DNA from: Cordylochernes scorpioides
Taxonomy: Eukaryota > Arthropoda > Arachnida > Pseudoscorpiones > Chernetidae
Direction of reading: 5' to 3'
Assembly: GCA_030710605.1 (NCBI GenBank)
Contig: CP092863.1
Location: 142,072,580 to 142,136,579 of the forward strand
Length of the DNA: 64,000 nt
Shown: positions 31,025-42,334 of the stretch, one piece after another
Layout of the letters: every line of letters starts with the position of its first letter
How positions within the stretch are numbered: position 1 is the stretch's first letter
Notes under the pieces: model-generated
Databases searched by the model: none
What the model saw: the letters and a program-made list of their open reading frames with translations, nothing else
Told to the model about the DNA's origin: nothing
Translations under genes and position numbers: made by a program

Positions 31025-31752
31025 CTGTAGAACCTCCATGAGAGGACATCCACGCTAGAGGACACCTCTCTATAAAGGACAGTTTTCATTTGCAAAATTA
31101 TCATTTTTACTATTGAGCAACTCTGGTAAGAGAACCCCTCTCCCTAAAGGACACTTTGGCTCTGCAATTAGGTGTTGTCCTTTACAGAGAGGTAGTTCTA
31201 CTGTAGCAACTCTCTGGTAAGAGGACAACTCTCCCTAAAGGACAGTTTGGCTCTGTAACTAGGTGTTGTCCTTTACAGAGAGGTAGTTCTACTGTAGCAA
31301 CTCTCCGGTAAGAGAACCCCTCTCCCTAAAGGACACTTTGGCTCTGCAATTAGGTGTTGTCCTTTACTGGGAGGTAGTTCTACTGTAGCAACTCTCTGGT
31401 AAGAGGACATCTCTCCCTAAAGGACACTTTGGCTCTGCAATTAGGTGTTGTCCTTTACAGAGAGGTAGTTCTACTGTAGCAACTCTCTGGTAAGAGGACA
31501 ACTCTCCCTAAAGGACAGTTTGGCTCTGTAACTAGGTGTTGTCCTTTACAGAGAGGTAGTTCTACTGTAGCAACTCTCCGGTAAGAGAACCCCTCTCCCT
31601 AAAGGACACTTTGGCTCTGCAATTAGGTGTTGTCCTTTACTGGGAGGTAGTTCTACTGTAGCAACTCTCTGGTAAGAGGACATCTCTCCCTAAAGGACAC
31701 TTTGGCTCTGTAACTAGGCGTTGTCCTTCACAGAGAGGTAGTTCTACTGTAT
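31025..31752 (+). repeat. Tigger-like element with internal 91-bp tandem units
   Basis: It begins acagtagaacctccatgaga and ends agttctactgta with TA-like flanks. In between are about six to seven 91-bp units of the same family as 22888-24152. 31760-31990 is unremarkable. Confidence 0.8.
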
Positions 31753-32006
31753 TTCAAAATCTCCTAGCTAGATTGCTATAAGTTTTAACAACAGCAGACT
31801 CCCAAGGCAGTTTTTTTTTAAATTTATTATTGTGGTTTACAAAAGGTTAATAAAGAGCTTTGTTTATGTATGATCCTCACATCCATAGAGCCTCCAGGAG
31901 AATCCTTCTAGCAGTCTTTCACAGGAGGTTCTGCCACCATTTCAGAGTGACCTATGTACTCTTTTTAAAGAATCAAAACTACTTGGTTTGATATCTGTGA
32001 AGGTTT

Positions 32007-32334
32007 TGATAAGGCACAATTTGGATTATAAATTATAAACACAAGTTAAGGAAACCAAATCCAAATAATTAGTGTGTGACATTGCGGTTAACAGCGTTGT
32101 TACCATCTAAAGACAAATGTATTGAAAAAAGTGTCAGAAGTGGGATTCGAACCCACGCCCACATCAGTGGACCAGAACACCCAACTCCCGCTACGGGATA
32201 AGATTTACTCTTGAGTCTGGCGCCTTAGACCACTCGGCCATCCTGACAGTACTTTTGTCTGAAAATGGTAACAATGCTGTTACTGAAACGTCACACACTA
32301 ATTATTTATATGGATTTGATCTTATTACCTTGTG
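32007..32334. mobile_element. Hairpin retroelement, family A, carrying a tRNA gene
   Basis: The tail and left arm occupy 32007-32121 and the right arm 32249-32334. The 13-bp flanks tctgtgaaggttt (31994-32006) and tctctgaaggttt (32335-32347) show insertion as a unit. The loop contains a complete tRNA-Leu gene. Confidence 0.85.
32132..32247 (-). tRNA. tRNA-Leu(CAA) with a 32-nt intron
   Basis: On the minus strand it starts GTCAGGATGGCCGAGTGG (A box) and ends GGTTCGAATCCC (B box), then ACTTCTGAC and discriminator A. The acceptor stem, D arm, T arm (5 bp, GTGGG/CCCAC) and a long class-II variable arm (CCAC/GTGG) all form. The anticodon loop CTCAAG gives anticodon CAA. A 32-nt intron follows position 37, the usual place for eukaryotic tRNA-Leu(CAA). 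Six T residues directly downstream (complement of 32125-32130) form a Pol III terminator. It looks functional. Confidence 0.96.
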
Positions 32335-32377
32335 TCTCTGAAGGTTTATTAAAGCTGGATTTTTGTTGTTTTCACAG

Positions 32378-35300
32378 GATTCCCTGTCGTCCACTTCTTC
32401 CCTCCAATCAGCAACTGGCTCGGCATATCTCCGGCAGGCCATGGATAGATTGAACAAAACTTGGGGTGAGCCTTCACAGAACCTCACTGTTGACCAGGTC
32501 TTCTACATGGGGGATATTATATCTTCAAACGATGAAACTTCCAAGCCAAGGCCATCCATGGAAGCTGTCAAAACAGCCATTTCAGAATCTTCTACCTCCT
32601 TACAACCTCCCACCTCTACTTGTAAGCCTGTGTCCTCCCATTACTTCGCCCTACCAAATTGCTATGTACCCTTGGATAAATTAAACCCCAAGTTATTCCA
32701 CGGTATTGCTGGGAGCTTGCCGTCCCAGGCTGATCATTCAGACCTGGATGTGACTGAAGACAGCGAGACCCAGAGTGTCTACATGCACTACAGTAGAACA
32801 GGGGAGGAAGAAAATAAAATAGTGATCCTCCCCAAGTTACTACTGCAAAACTCCCCTCACCAAGATCTCACTGCAAAGGAAGAAAAGGAGACAGAATCCT
32901 GCCACTCCCAGAGCCCTGACACCGTTGGCAACGAAGATGCCAGAGAAGATGAGGACTGTAACAGCATCGCATTGCAGACTTCCTTCATATATGATGAGGA
33001 GAACATGGCAGAATGGACAGATCTTGTCGAGGAACTCGAAAACAACCCCAACGAAACCATCGCCTACCTCATTTCAAACCCACAAGAGGATGAGGAATTG
33101 CTTATGGATGCTGAGACCCAAACAGATTTTGATGAAGTAGAGGACATAGACGATGGAACTTATGAAAAACTACTGGATGGTTCTTTGCCTTTCTGTCTTA
33201 TCCCTGAGGGAAAGGTTGTTCCTATCGAGTCAATCAACCTGAGCCTCCAGCCTTCCACATCACCACCAGCCATCTCAGGTGTCCTACAGACACCTTTCAT
33301 CCAAGACTCCAAGGATCTACCCAAAGCCCACCAGATTGCCAATGGTACCCCCTTCCTGGAAGTGAAGAAATCCCAGTTTAGGAAAAAAAGACTTTTTGAA
33401 AATAAAGAATTATCCTTTAAAGGTAAGTGATTATTAATTTATTTGGATTTGGTCTTATTTTACTGTGTAGTTGTAATGTGTGTTTTTTCTCTAACGCCGT
33501 AATGGTTGTTGCAGATTCCAGCACACAGACCCTTCCCAGTATGAGGATCAAGTCCCTTCTAACTGTAAGTTTTTAAAAATGTTCCCATTTTTTTACATCA
33601 CCATGGCACTTCCATCATTGTTCATATATCATTTCATGCTTGTTGCAGCATCGTCAGTGTGTCAAGGAAGCTTTGAAAGAAGCTCATGCAGGTAAGGAAT
33701 TGGTTCGTTAAGAAAACCTTTGCTTTTAGATACTGTGTGGACTCTCCCTCTCTTTTTCCTCTTTCAATATTTTGTAGACCAAATGTCTGGCTTTCAAACA
33801 CAAGATAATAAAACCAGATCCAAATAAATAGTGTGTGACATTTCAGTAACAATGCTCTTCTTCTTCTTTCTTAACTCCACACTGGGAGCACTACTCAGTG
33901 GCATGCCGACTTAGCTCCAAAAGAAATGGCCGCCTCTGAGATGAGGAACAGATGCCATGTGCACAGCTGCTCATAACATGGAGTACAAACGCTACTCATC
34001 CTGTATACCTGGATTAGGAGCCCTTACAGGGTACTATCAGCCGGGCCAGCTGAGCCTAGGTTTTTTAGTGAGCTTGTTACTGCTCCCCCTCCTCTTTTTT
34101 CATCCGAGCTTGGGACCGGCAAAGGCGGAGTTAGGTAACAACGCTGTTACCGAAACGTCACACACTATTTATTTATTTGGATTTGGTTTTATTACCTTGT
34201 GTTTTATAATCTACTAGACGCCGACCCGGGCTTCGCCCCGGGATTGACCCGTGTGCATATCTACCCGAGTGATATATATTTAGATAAGATTTTTTTTTAA
34301 ATAATTGTTTTTACTCAAGGAAATGTTTGTAGTCTAGTACGTTGATATAATCAATCTATCTGAATATTAGGAAAGGTCAGGTATTTTTTTTGTAGGGTGA
34401 TGCTCTGAAAAAGAACGCTATACCACTTTATCACTAAACAAATTGGCGAGTCAAAAATAAGCAACCTAAACAATCCATTAGCTTTGCAAGATAAGAACAG
34501 AAATAGAGAAATGCATGCAAAATTTTCAACACAATTCAAAATCTTTAATCCTCATTATTTTTTTATTTTTATTTTTTTGCTTATCCCTAGTACACGTGGT
34601 ACAGGCCATGATAAGCATGGTGGGTAGTTAGCGACTGCTTTTTACTGTAAGCGCACCACATGTCTACACATGTGAAAGCAGTTCGACTTTGCACTTACAA
34701 ATGTGCCAGAGCCCCGTTTGGTTACTTGCACTCGCTGGTGGGTTTGGACTTTTGCAAGAATCGGGGGGCCATTGGAGCATTTTTTTTTTTAAACAGAAAA
34801 AAGTGTCCAATGCGGGGATCGAACCCGGGTCGTAGTGGTCGTATTTTGTTTCTATTACATTACATGGAATAGTTTTTTTTTTTTTCTAATAAAATTTACT
34901 GACCTCTTTGTTCACTGAAACCGAAACAATGTGTATGTTAGACCACTCTTTGTTCAACCTTACACATTGTTTAGGTCTCTTATTAGGTGCAAGATGTATA
35001 CTTATGCTAAAATGGTAATTGGGTAAACATAGGTAAATTCATGTTGGGCCAGTATTGTTCAGCAAGCCAACACAGATATAACATTACGGTATGAAGCAAG
35101 TTGTGCTAAAACTAATATTTCCAATCAAATTATCAAAAAATAACACATACTATGTAATATAAACACATGTATGTAAAATAAACACAATAAAATAACCAAT
35201 AATTAAAAACCATAAATTTTTCTAACACAGTATACTTCTTAAGTAAGAATACCTTACCATGAAGGTTTAAAACCCTATACATTGAAACATGTGAAAAATG

Positions 35301-38300
35301 TAGCATGTGTGGTGTATGATGGGCTTGAAGAGAAAATATTTAAAAAAGATATTTATTGAAACTTTTGTAATACCACACAAAATATGCATATTTACAGTTA
35401 CAACTTGTCTAGCACCAAAAGATGTCATTTGGAATATAGAGTTATATCTACGGATATGCAGCAAGAAGGACTTCGATAGAGGATGTAGGCCAGAGAGCAA
35501 AGAGAAAATAGGTTCTGGAGGGGACTCAATAGCAGGTAGAGAAACTCTACCTTGTTTACAACAGAGGCCAAAGGGTTCATCTCTAAATCTCAAAGCAGAG
35601 CAAAACTGGCATACCCGAGACATTTGGCCTATATCGACAGATGAATCAGCTTTATAATCAATATGGGTATTATACTGCAAACCTGAAAACGGCTTATGAG
35701 TCCAAAGCTGAATACGCTGAACAGGAACTTGCATAGTTTGTGCAGCTGCGACGCGGGCTTCAGAATACCTAAGACGGCGAAGCGCACGACGCGTCTCACT
35801 TTGAAGTGGTGTCTCAATAGCTATAGCATTCCTATATCTCCTGGAAGCAGCCGTATTCCTACCAATTAAAGGTCGGCTGCGGCGAGGCATATTCTGAAAA
35901 AAAATATTGAGATTAATAACAAAAGCTTAAAAACCAGCAATTTATAAACAAAGCATAAAAAATACCTGTCTTTTTGAGGTAAAAATCAAAATTCCTAAAT
36001 TTTTTCTTCAAAATAACCTTCCAGATATGTTAAAAAGATTATAAAAAACTAAAACCATATTATTAAAAAAAAAAAAAAAGCTAAAAAATTAATGTACAAA
36101 ACCATTTATCATTAAAAAGCCTCAAAATAGACAAACCGCAGGACACGGCAATGAAAAACCATGCTTTTTTGAGGAAAAAAATAGAAATAATTTTCTAAAA
36201 TACAAAATACAACCCCTATATGTTAAAATAAAAAAACTATAAATAATCTAAATATAAAATACTTAATCAAATAAATTAAAATATCTTAAATAAAATTTTG
36301 AAAAAGGACCTCAAAAAGACAAATAAATGAATCTGTTAAAGAAATCCCTCGCTTATTTAAAAATATAAATAACCTATTTTTTAGATACAACCCATATATG
36401 TAGAAAATATAATAAATAAACTGTATTTAAAAGATAAAAGCAATAATTAAAAAACTCCATAAGAAAATTTAAAAAAGGACTTCAATAAATAAATACCAAA
36501 TATTTCGAATTAGAGCAGTTATTTTAAACGGCGAATTAGATCAGTTATATCTAAAAATGAAAATATATATAAATAAATAAAATATACAAAATATTTCAAG
36601 AGCAGTTATTAAGCTACGCTTGGCATCATAAATGTTCGCATGTAAAGCTATTTCAGGCCTTACATATTTCTAACAACCTTTTTGAAATAGGTTTTTGAAA
36701 CATGGAAATTATAATACTTCAAATAAATAGAAATAGAGTGAACACAAATAAAACATACCAAATATTTCGAATTAGAGCAGTTATTTTAAACGGCGAATTA
36801 GATCAGTTATATCTAAAAATGAAAATATATATAAATAAATAAAACATACCAAATATTTCAAGAGAAGTTATTTTAAACGACGAATTAGATCAGTTATATC
36901 TAAAAATGAAAATATATAAATAAATAAAACCTACCAAATATTTCAAATTAGAGCAGTTAGCAAGAAGCGGAAAGTAAACACTTTTGAAAGTATAAATACT
37001 TTTACTCTGTTGAATTTTTTTGTATTTTATCGATAACAGCAAAGTTATGTATTTTAAAGTTAGGAAAAATATTTTGATGTTAAGCAAAACCTGCTCCATC
37101 TCGTTTTACATAAATGTTGAAATTTGGTTGATATTGATGCATTGTAACGAAAGTTTATAGTGATGTACTCTTATGAAATTTGCATTTTATTAATATAGAT
37201 ATTCCAAATTGTGTGCCTTATTGTCTGGCTCTTAAATATTTTAAAATTAAAATAAAATAAAAAAAAAACTTATCAAGATTACTCTTCCTGTATTCATTTC
37301 TGACATTGTCAAATCCTGATCATCAATATTTTTGGATACAATTCAAATAACCAAGATTTGACCTACAAATTGTGGATTGAAGAAAAAGGTTGAAAGGCAG
37401 TTTGCACCCAAATATATATTGTCATCACACCAAGTAGACCAAGTGCAATTCTCAAACCTGCAACCCCAAACCACATTATTGACTGTATTGGCTCATCCAT
37501 TGATGAGCTCTACTCAACCCCAGCAGACATCATCTCAAGCTCATTGATACCTTAATATGATTGTTGAGTGGAGATAAGAAAGAAGATTAAACCTCTTACC
37601 ACATTGACTGTATTGGCTCATCCATTGATGAGCTCTACTCAACCCCAGCAGACATCATCTCAAGCTCATTGATACCTTAATATGATTGTTGAGTGGAAGA
37701 TAAGAAAGAAGATTAAATCTCTTACCACATTATTGACTGTATTGGCTCATCCTTTGATGAGCTCTACTAATCCCCAGCAGACATCATCTCAAGCTCATTG
37801 ATACCTTAATATGATTGTTGAGTGGAAGATAAGAAAGAAGATTAAATCTCTTACCACATTGACTGTATTGGCTCATCCATTGATGAGCTCTACTCATCCC
37901 CAGCAGACACCATCTCAAGCTCATTGATACCCTGATATGATTGGTAGTGGAGATAAGAAAGATTAAACCTCTTACCACATTATTGACTGTATTGGCTCAT
38001 CCATTGATGTCTCTACTCAACCCCAGCAGACATCATCTCAAGCTCATTGATACCTTAATATGATTGTTGAGTGGAAGATAAGAAAGAAGATTAAATCTCT
38101 TACCACATTATTAACTGTATTGGCTCATCCTTTGATGAGCTCTACTCATCCCCAGCAGACTCCATCTCAAGCTCTTTGATACCTTAATATGATTGTTGAG
38201 TGGAAGATAAGAAAGAAGATTAAATCTCTTACCACATTATTGACTGTATTGGCTCATCCTTTGATGAGCTCTACTCATCCCCAGCAGACATCATCTCAAG

Positions 38301-41235
38301 CTCATTGATACCTTAATATGATTGTTGAGTGGAAGATAAGAAAGAAGATTAAATCTCTTACCACATTGACTGTATTGGCTCATCCATTGATGAGCTCTAC
38401 TCATCCCCAGCAGACTCCATCTCAAGCTCATTGATACCCTGATTTGATTGTTGAGTGGAAGATAAGAAAGAAGATTAAACCTCTTACCACATTGACTGTA
38501 TTGGCTCATCCATTGATGAGCTCTACTCATCCCCAGCAGACACCATCTCAAGCTCATTGATACCCTGATATGATTGGTAGTGGAGATAAGAAAGATTAAA
38601 CCTCTTACCACATTATTGACTGTATTGGCTCATCCATTGATGTCTCTACTCAACCCCAGCAGACATCATCTCAAGCTCATTGATACCTTAATATGATTGT
38701 TGAGTGGAAGATAAGAAAGAAGATTAAACCTCTTACCACATTATTAACTGTATTGGCTCATCCTTTGATGAGCTCTACTCATCCCCAGCAGACTCCATCT
38801 CAAGCTCTTTGATACCTTAATATGATTGTTGAGTGGAAGATAAGAAAGAAGATTAAATCTCTTAACACATTGACTGTATTGGCTCATCCTTTGATGAGCT
38901 CTACTCATCCCCAGCAGACTCCATCTCAAGCTCTTTGATACCTTAATATGATTGTTGAGTGGAAGATAAGAAAGAAGATTAAATCTCTTAACACATTGAC
39001 TGTATTGGCTCATCCTTTGATGTCTCTACTCATCCCCAGCAGACTCCATCTCAAGCTCATTGATACCTTAATATGATTGTTGAGTGGAAGATAAGAAAGA
39101 AGATTAAATCTCTTACCACATTATTGACTGTATTGGCTCATCCTTTGATGTCTCTACTCATCCCCAGCAGACTCCATCTCAAGCTCTTTGATACCTTAAT
39201 ATGATTGTTGAGTGGAAGATAAGAAAGAAGATTAAACCTCTTACCACATTATTGACTGTATTGGCTCATCCTTTGATGTCTCTACTCATCCCCAGCAGAC
39301 TCCATCTCAAGCTCTTTGATACCTTAATATGATTGTTGAGTGGAAGATAAGAAAGAAGATTAAATCTCTTAACACATTGACTGTATTGGCTCATCCTTTG
39401 ATGTCTCTACTCATCCCCAGCAGACATCATCTCAAGCTCATTGATACCCTGATATGATTGGTGAGTGAGATAAAGAAGTAGAAGGGTTAGACAGTCATTT
39501 TGTTTCAGTCCTCTGATTGTCTTCCTAAGACTGGTTTTGCTGCTCTGCATTTTTTTTTTTGTATTTTTTAAATATCTTCTGGTAAGAGTAACTGATGTAT
39601 CCTTCCTATTCTACAGAGCTGGTTCTCTCCAGAAAGCAACGCACCAAAGACGAAGAAGATCAAGAAATGTCAAGGACTAATGGAAGTCAGCCAATAAGTG
39701 AGTAGGATTTTTATTATTTTTTTAAAATTTCCTCTTTGTTTTCCCCCAATTTATTTACATATTACCCTTGTGTTAATTATGTCCTATCTAACCAAGTAGA
39801 AAATTTCAATTAGCAATTACTTTGTCTGTAATCCTGAAATCTTGTGCTGGCCTTCAAACAACATTGGGATTTGAAATCACAGTAGCTACTTGGATCATCC
39901 TCAGCTCTTTCCAATTCAAAGGCAGTTCATAAAGCTCCATCTTGCACAAGTTCCTAGATCTTTCTTTTCATATCAGAAGATAACTCTCTCAACATTCCAG
40001 ACCTTGAGGTCATTGGTCCATATTCTTCTCTGGTGTGAACTTGGGAGAGGCCGCTGCTTATCATAAAACAGCTCAAGGAGCATGAACTCATGGAATTCGT
40101 GTAATCATTACACAAGGGGATAAGAAACAACAACAAGTTTTTACCATTATGACCATTTTACCATGTCTATGATAAGAGGTGACATCTTAACTAGAGATTG
40201 TGTATAGACATGTTTTTTAGGCTATGTTTTATCTCATGGATGGATTGTACGGTATAAACAATACTTGGGTGTATATTAAATTTATAAATTCAATTGCCAT
40301 CTATCGATAAAAATTTGTAACAAATAAATTTACTGGCAATGTGTTTCTTTTCAATAATATCATCAAATATTATCTCTACAGACCTTACTGCAATGATAGA
40401 AGTTATTGAATGAGAGGGCTCATCAGTAGTGAACCTTCTCAGCAATTTTGTTAAACCAATCTAATACAATAGTAGAGCGGTCTGGAGATTAATTTGACGA
40501 AACTGTTGAGAGGGTTTACTACTGATGACCTAAACCCTCTCATTCAATAACTTATATCATTACAGTAAAAGGTATTATAGATAATATTTGATGATATTAT
40601 TGAAAATATAATAGTAAATTTATTTGTTACATATACTTGGGTGTTAAAAATAAAGAAGGTATCTCCTGACCACGAGCACATGTGCTTTTTAGATGGCAGA
40701 GCGCCATCTAGTGGAGCAAAAATAAACTAAACGTTTATTTAGCTTGCTCCGTGATATTTGGCCAACCCAATTTCTTGATAAATCAAGAAAAGCCATCCAC
40801 GAACGCGTTTCGCGCTGTTGGCGCTCGTCAGTGTAGAGTAGGCTGTAACCACTGCGACCAAAAAGATTTTTGGTCCCAGAGGCTTCTTGAGAAATCAAGA
40901 AATGGGTATTTAAGGCCAAATTTGCGTAAAGACGCTTAACACATGAAAAAAAAAACAATAGAAAAAAATAAAAGATAAGTGGGTCAGGTGTTGATATTAA
41001 AAATAAAAAAGGTATCTCCTGACCACGAGCACATGTGCTTTTTAGATGGCACTCTGCGCGATATTTTTAATATCAACACCTGACCCACTTATCTTTTATT
41101 TTTTCTATTGTTTTTTTATACTTGGGTGTGTATTTCATTGTGAATTTTATATTGTGGGGTGTTTTTGGAACAATGTAGTTCAACTTCCTATGTGCCCAGA
41201 CTATACCCCTCCATTCTACGACAGCATCGATGAAG
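32378..41235 (+). CDS. Unidentified protein gene, five phase-consistent exons
   Basis: The exons are 32378-33422, 33515-33564, 33649-33691, 39617-39697 and 41179-41235. Every junction is AG/GT and the phases agree (1, 0, 1, 1). The first exon (348 codons) is Ser/Thr/Glu-rich: RQAMDRLNKTWGEPSQNL, then an acidic stretch (YDEENMAEWTDLVEELENN, DAETQTDFDEVEDIDDG) and a basic end (KSQFRKKRLF). Later exons give MRIKSLLTHRQCVKEALKEA, LVLSRKQRTKDEEDQEMS and QLPMCPDYTPPFYDSIDE. No catalytic fold, signal peptide or membrane segment is visible. It looks like a largely disordered nuclear or cytoskeletal protein. I do not recognise the family. The 6-kb intron between exons 3 and 4 holds nested repeats and a 126-bp satellite. 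Confidence 0.7.
33855..34133 (-). mobile_element. Family G LINE-derived retroposon
   Basis: Close relative of 25853-26221 (ggccgcctctgagatgagga, tgggaccggcaaaggcggag). It is inserted in the hairpin element. Confidence 0.7.
34566..34841 (-). mobile_element. tRNA-derived SINE inside the Helitron
   Basis: Minus copy with B-box complement ggatcgaaccc. The outer end of the head is missing. Confidence 0.8.
35267..35890 (-). pseudogene. Helitron Rep/helicase N-terminal fragment
   Basis: 207 codons. An Arg-rich N-terminus is followed by a cysteine cluster (VCQFCSALRFRDEPFGLCC) and the Helitron hallmark HIRRYNSIFQMTSFGA (about residues 147-162). In full-length proteins this region precedes the HUH endonuclease and Pif1-like helicase. 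Here the sequence diverges straight afterwards, so no nuclease or helicase remains. It could only be mobilised in trans. Confidence 0.8.
37430..39475 (+). repeat. 126-bp tandem array derived from a LINE 3' end
   Basis: About 16 units of about 122-133 bp. Each contains tgactgtattggctcatcc, gatgagctctactcatcccc, cagactccatctcaagctc and gagtggaagataagaaagaa. The unit equals the last about 125 bp of the LINE fragment at 12745-13205. A frequent variant shortens gatgagctct to gatgtctct. It lies in an intron, about 140 bp upstream of the exon at 39617. Confidence 0.92.
40035..40137 (+). mobile_element. LINE 3' fragment
   Basis: The last about 100 bp of the 2827-5356 LINE family, ending aagaaacaacaacaa. 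39700-40030 is intron with nothing recognised. Confidence 0.75.
40316..40635. repeat. Palindrome, family C variant with extended arms
   Basis: The outer arms gtaacaaataaatttact / atagtaaatttatttgttac enclose the arms caataatatcatcaaatatt and its complement. Inside them are ctcatcagtagtgaacctt and gaaactgttgagagggttt. Confidence 0.7.
40640..41125 (-). mobile_element. Retrozyme-like/hairpin element with hammerhead
   Basis: It holds the third hammerhead (40797-40836) with the same neighbours as 58500-59030 (tgataaatcaagaaaagcca, aatgggtatttaaggccaaa). A terminal inverted pair follows (aagataagtgggtcaggtgt / acacctgacccacttatctt, 40973-41100). Confidence 0.65.
40797..40836 (-). ncRNA. Hammerhead ribozyme motif, GTT cleavage triplet
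   Basis: CTGACGA, stem II GCGC/GCGC with loop CAACA, GAAAC, GC, GTT, then CGTGG. Stem I (CTACA/CGTGG) has an A-C mismatch at the core and a G-U. It is likely weak. Confidence 0.55.
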
Positions 41236-41509
41236 GTATGTAGATAGCTCTCCGCACATACGTGTGAATCTATTTGCACGTTCTCAGCTTCTTTCATTTT
41301 CCACTTTTTTTTTCTCTATTTCTTTTTATTCCTGCATGATGCTTCCTCTCTTGCATGCTTTGGAAAGTCTGCATGGATTCTTGCTCGCTGTTGTTCTCTC
41401 TCCTATCTTTTTATCATTTCTATCCTGGAAAATGATGCGCTTGTGCATGCCTAGAAACATTTTGTTCTTTGTATGGTAGCGAAGTTTTGTTCAATACAGG
41501 TAAATATCA

Positions 41510-41692
41510 TTACAGTAGAATATACTCTATGAGAGGATACTCGTGCTAGAGGACATCTCTCTATAAAAGAGTTTTTATTGTCAAATTGGTCATTTTTACT
41601 AATTTGCATATCTTCAGTAAGTAGATGCCTCTCTCCTTAAAGGACACTTTGGCTCTGTAACAAGGTGTTGTCCTTTACAAGGAGTCCTGAAC
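41510..41692 (+). repeat. Tigger-like fragment
   Basis: acagtagaatatactctatg, aggacatctctctataaaag and ggacactttggctctgtaac are recognisable. The right end is decayed. Confidence 0.6.
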
Positions 41693-41761
41693 ATCTATTA
41701 AATTGTATCAAATCCTCCAAAAAAAGACCTTATATAATTATATATAAGGTCTATATATATA

Positions 41762-42334
41762 CTAGCGGATGTGTACCCGGCTTCGCCCGGGTTTTATCCG
41801 AGTGAAAGTTTGCCTAACGAATATTTTTGATAATAATATTCGGGAACACACAGAATATTATGATAATAATGATAATATAATTCGTTACGTCATATATTTA
41901 TATAATATTTAAAAACAAATGTAGAAATAAAAGTAGATAAAGAAATAAAGATTAGTTTTAATGATTAATCAAGATTGTGTGTGAATATGTGAGAAAGATG
42001 TAATATCGTTGTTGTTTTCTTGGCCGACTGTTTTACATATGGTGTTATCTTAAAATTGCTTGTTTTGAATATTTTTTTAGATTGAGTTGAATGAATTGCT
42101 GAATTTTTTTTTTGTATTTATATATAAATAAAATTAACTCTGTTGATTTTTTTTTGTATTTAATCGATAACAGCGAAGTTACGCATGTTAAAGTTAGGAA
42201 AAATATTTTGATGTTAAGCAAAACCTGCTCCATCTCGTTTTACATAAATGTTGAAAATTTGGTCGAAATTGATGCATTGTAACGAAAGTTTTTAGTGAAC
42301 AACACTTATGGAATTTCCATTTTATTAATATAGA
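41762..42334 (-). mobile_element. Non-autonomous Helitron, 573 bp
   Basis: On the minus strand it starts TCTATATTAATAAAATGG after A and ends with the hairpin CCCGGGCGAAGCCGGG and CTAG before T. It has no ORF. 42335-42590 is plain intron. Confidence 0.85.

Larger units (their letters stand above)
34214..37199 (-). mobile_element. Helitron, 3 kb, defective
   Basis: On the minus strand it starts TCTATATTAATAAAATG after an A and ends with a GC-rich hairpin (CCCGGGGCGAAGCCCGGG) and CTAG before a T. The flanks rejoin to a normal family A tail. It includes a truncated Rep ORF, a SINE, and at 36500-36960 four partial direct repeats (gcagttattttaaacggcga, gatcagttatatctaaaaat). 34845-35260 and 35895-36500 are AT-rich with nothing recognised. 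The 5' 240 bp match the Helitron at 41762-42334. Confidence 0.85.
33790..37222. mobile_element. Hairpin family A copy with two nested insertions
   Basis: Left arm about 33798-33854, right arm 34134-34213, tail resumed at 37200-37222 (tattccaaattgtgtgcctt). A family G retroposon occupies the centre and a Helitron splits the tail. Confidence 0.75.

Noticed and set aside
34660-34872. Repeated small ORFs containing [18 protein letters not shown], found in many places
   Set aside because: They are translations of SINE copies. The frame is not conserved between copies and crosses the poly-T spacer.
37784-39013. Minus-strand repeat ORFs (MSQYSQCGKRFNLLSYLP)
   Set aside because: They are translations of the 126-bp satellite. 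Unit length changes break the frame and no start or splice context fits.
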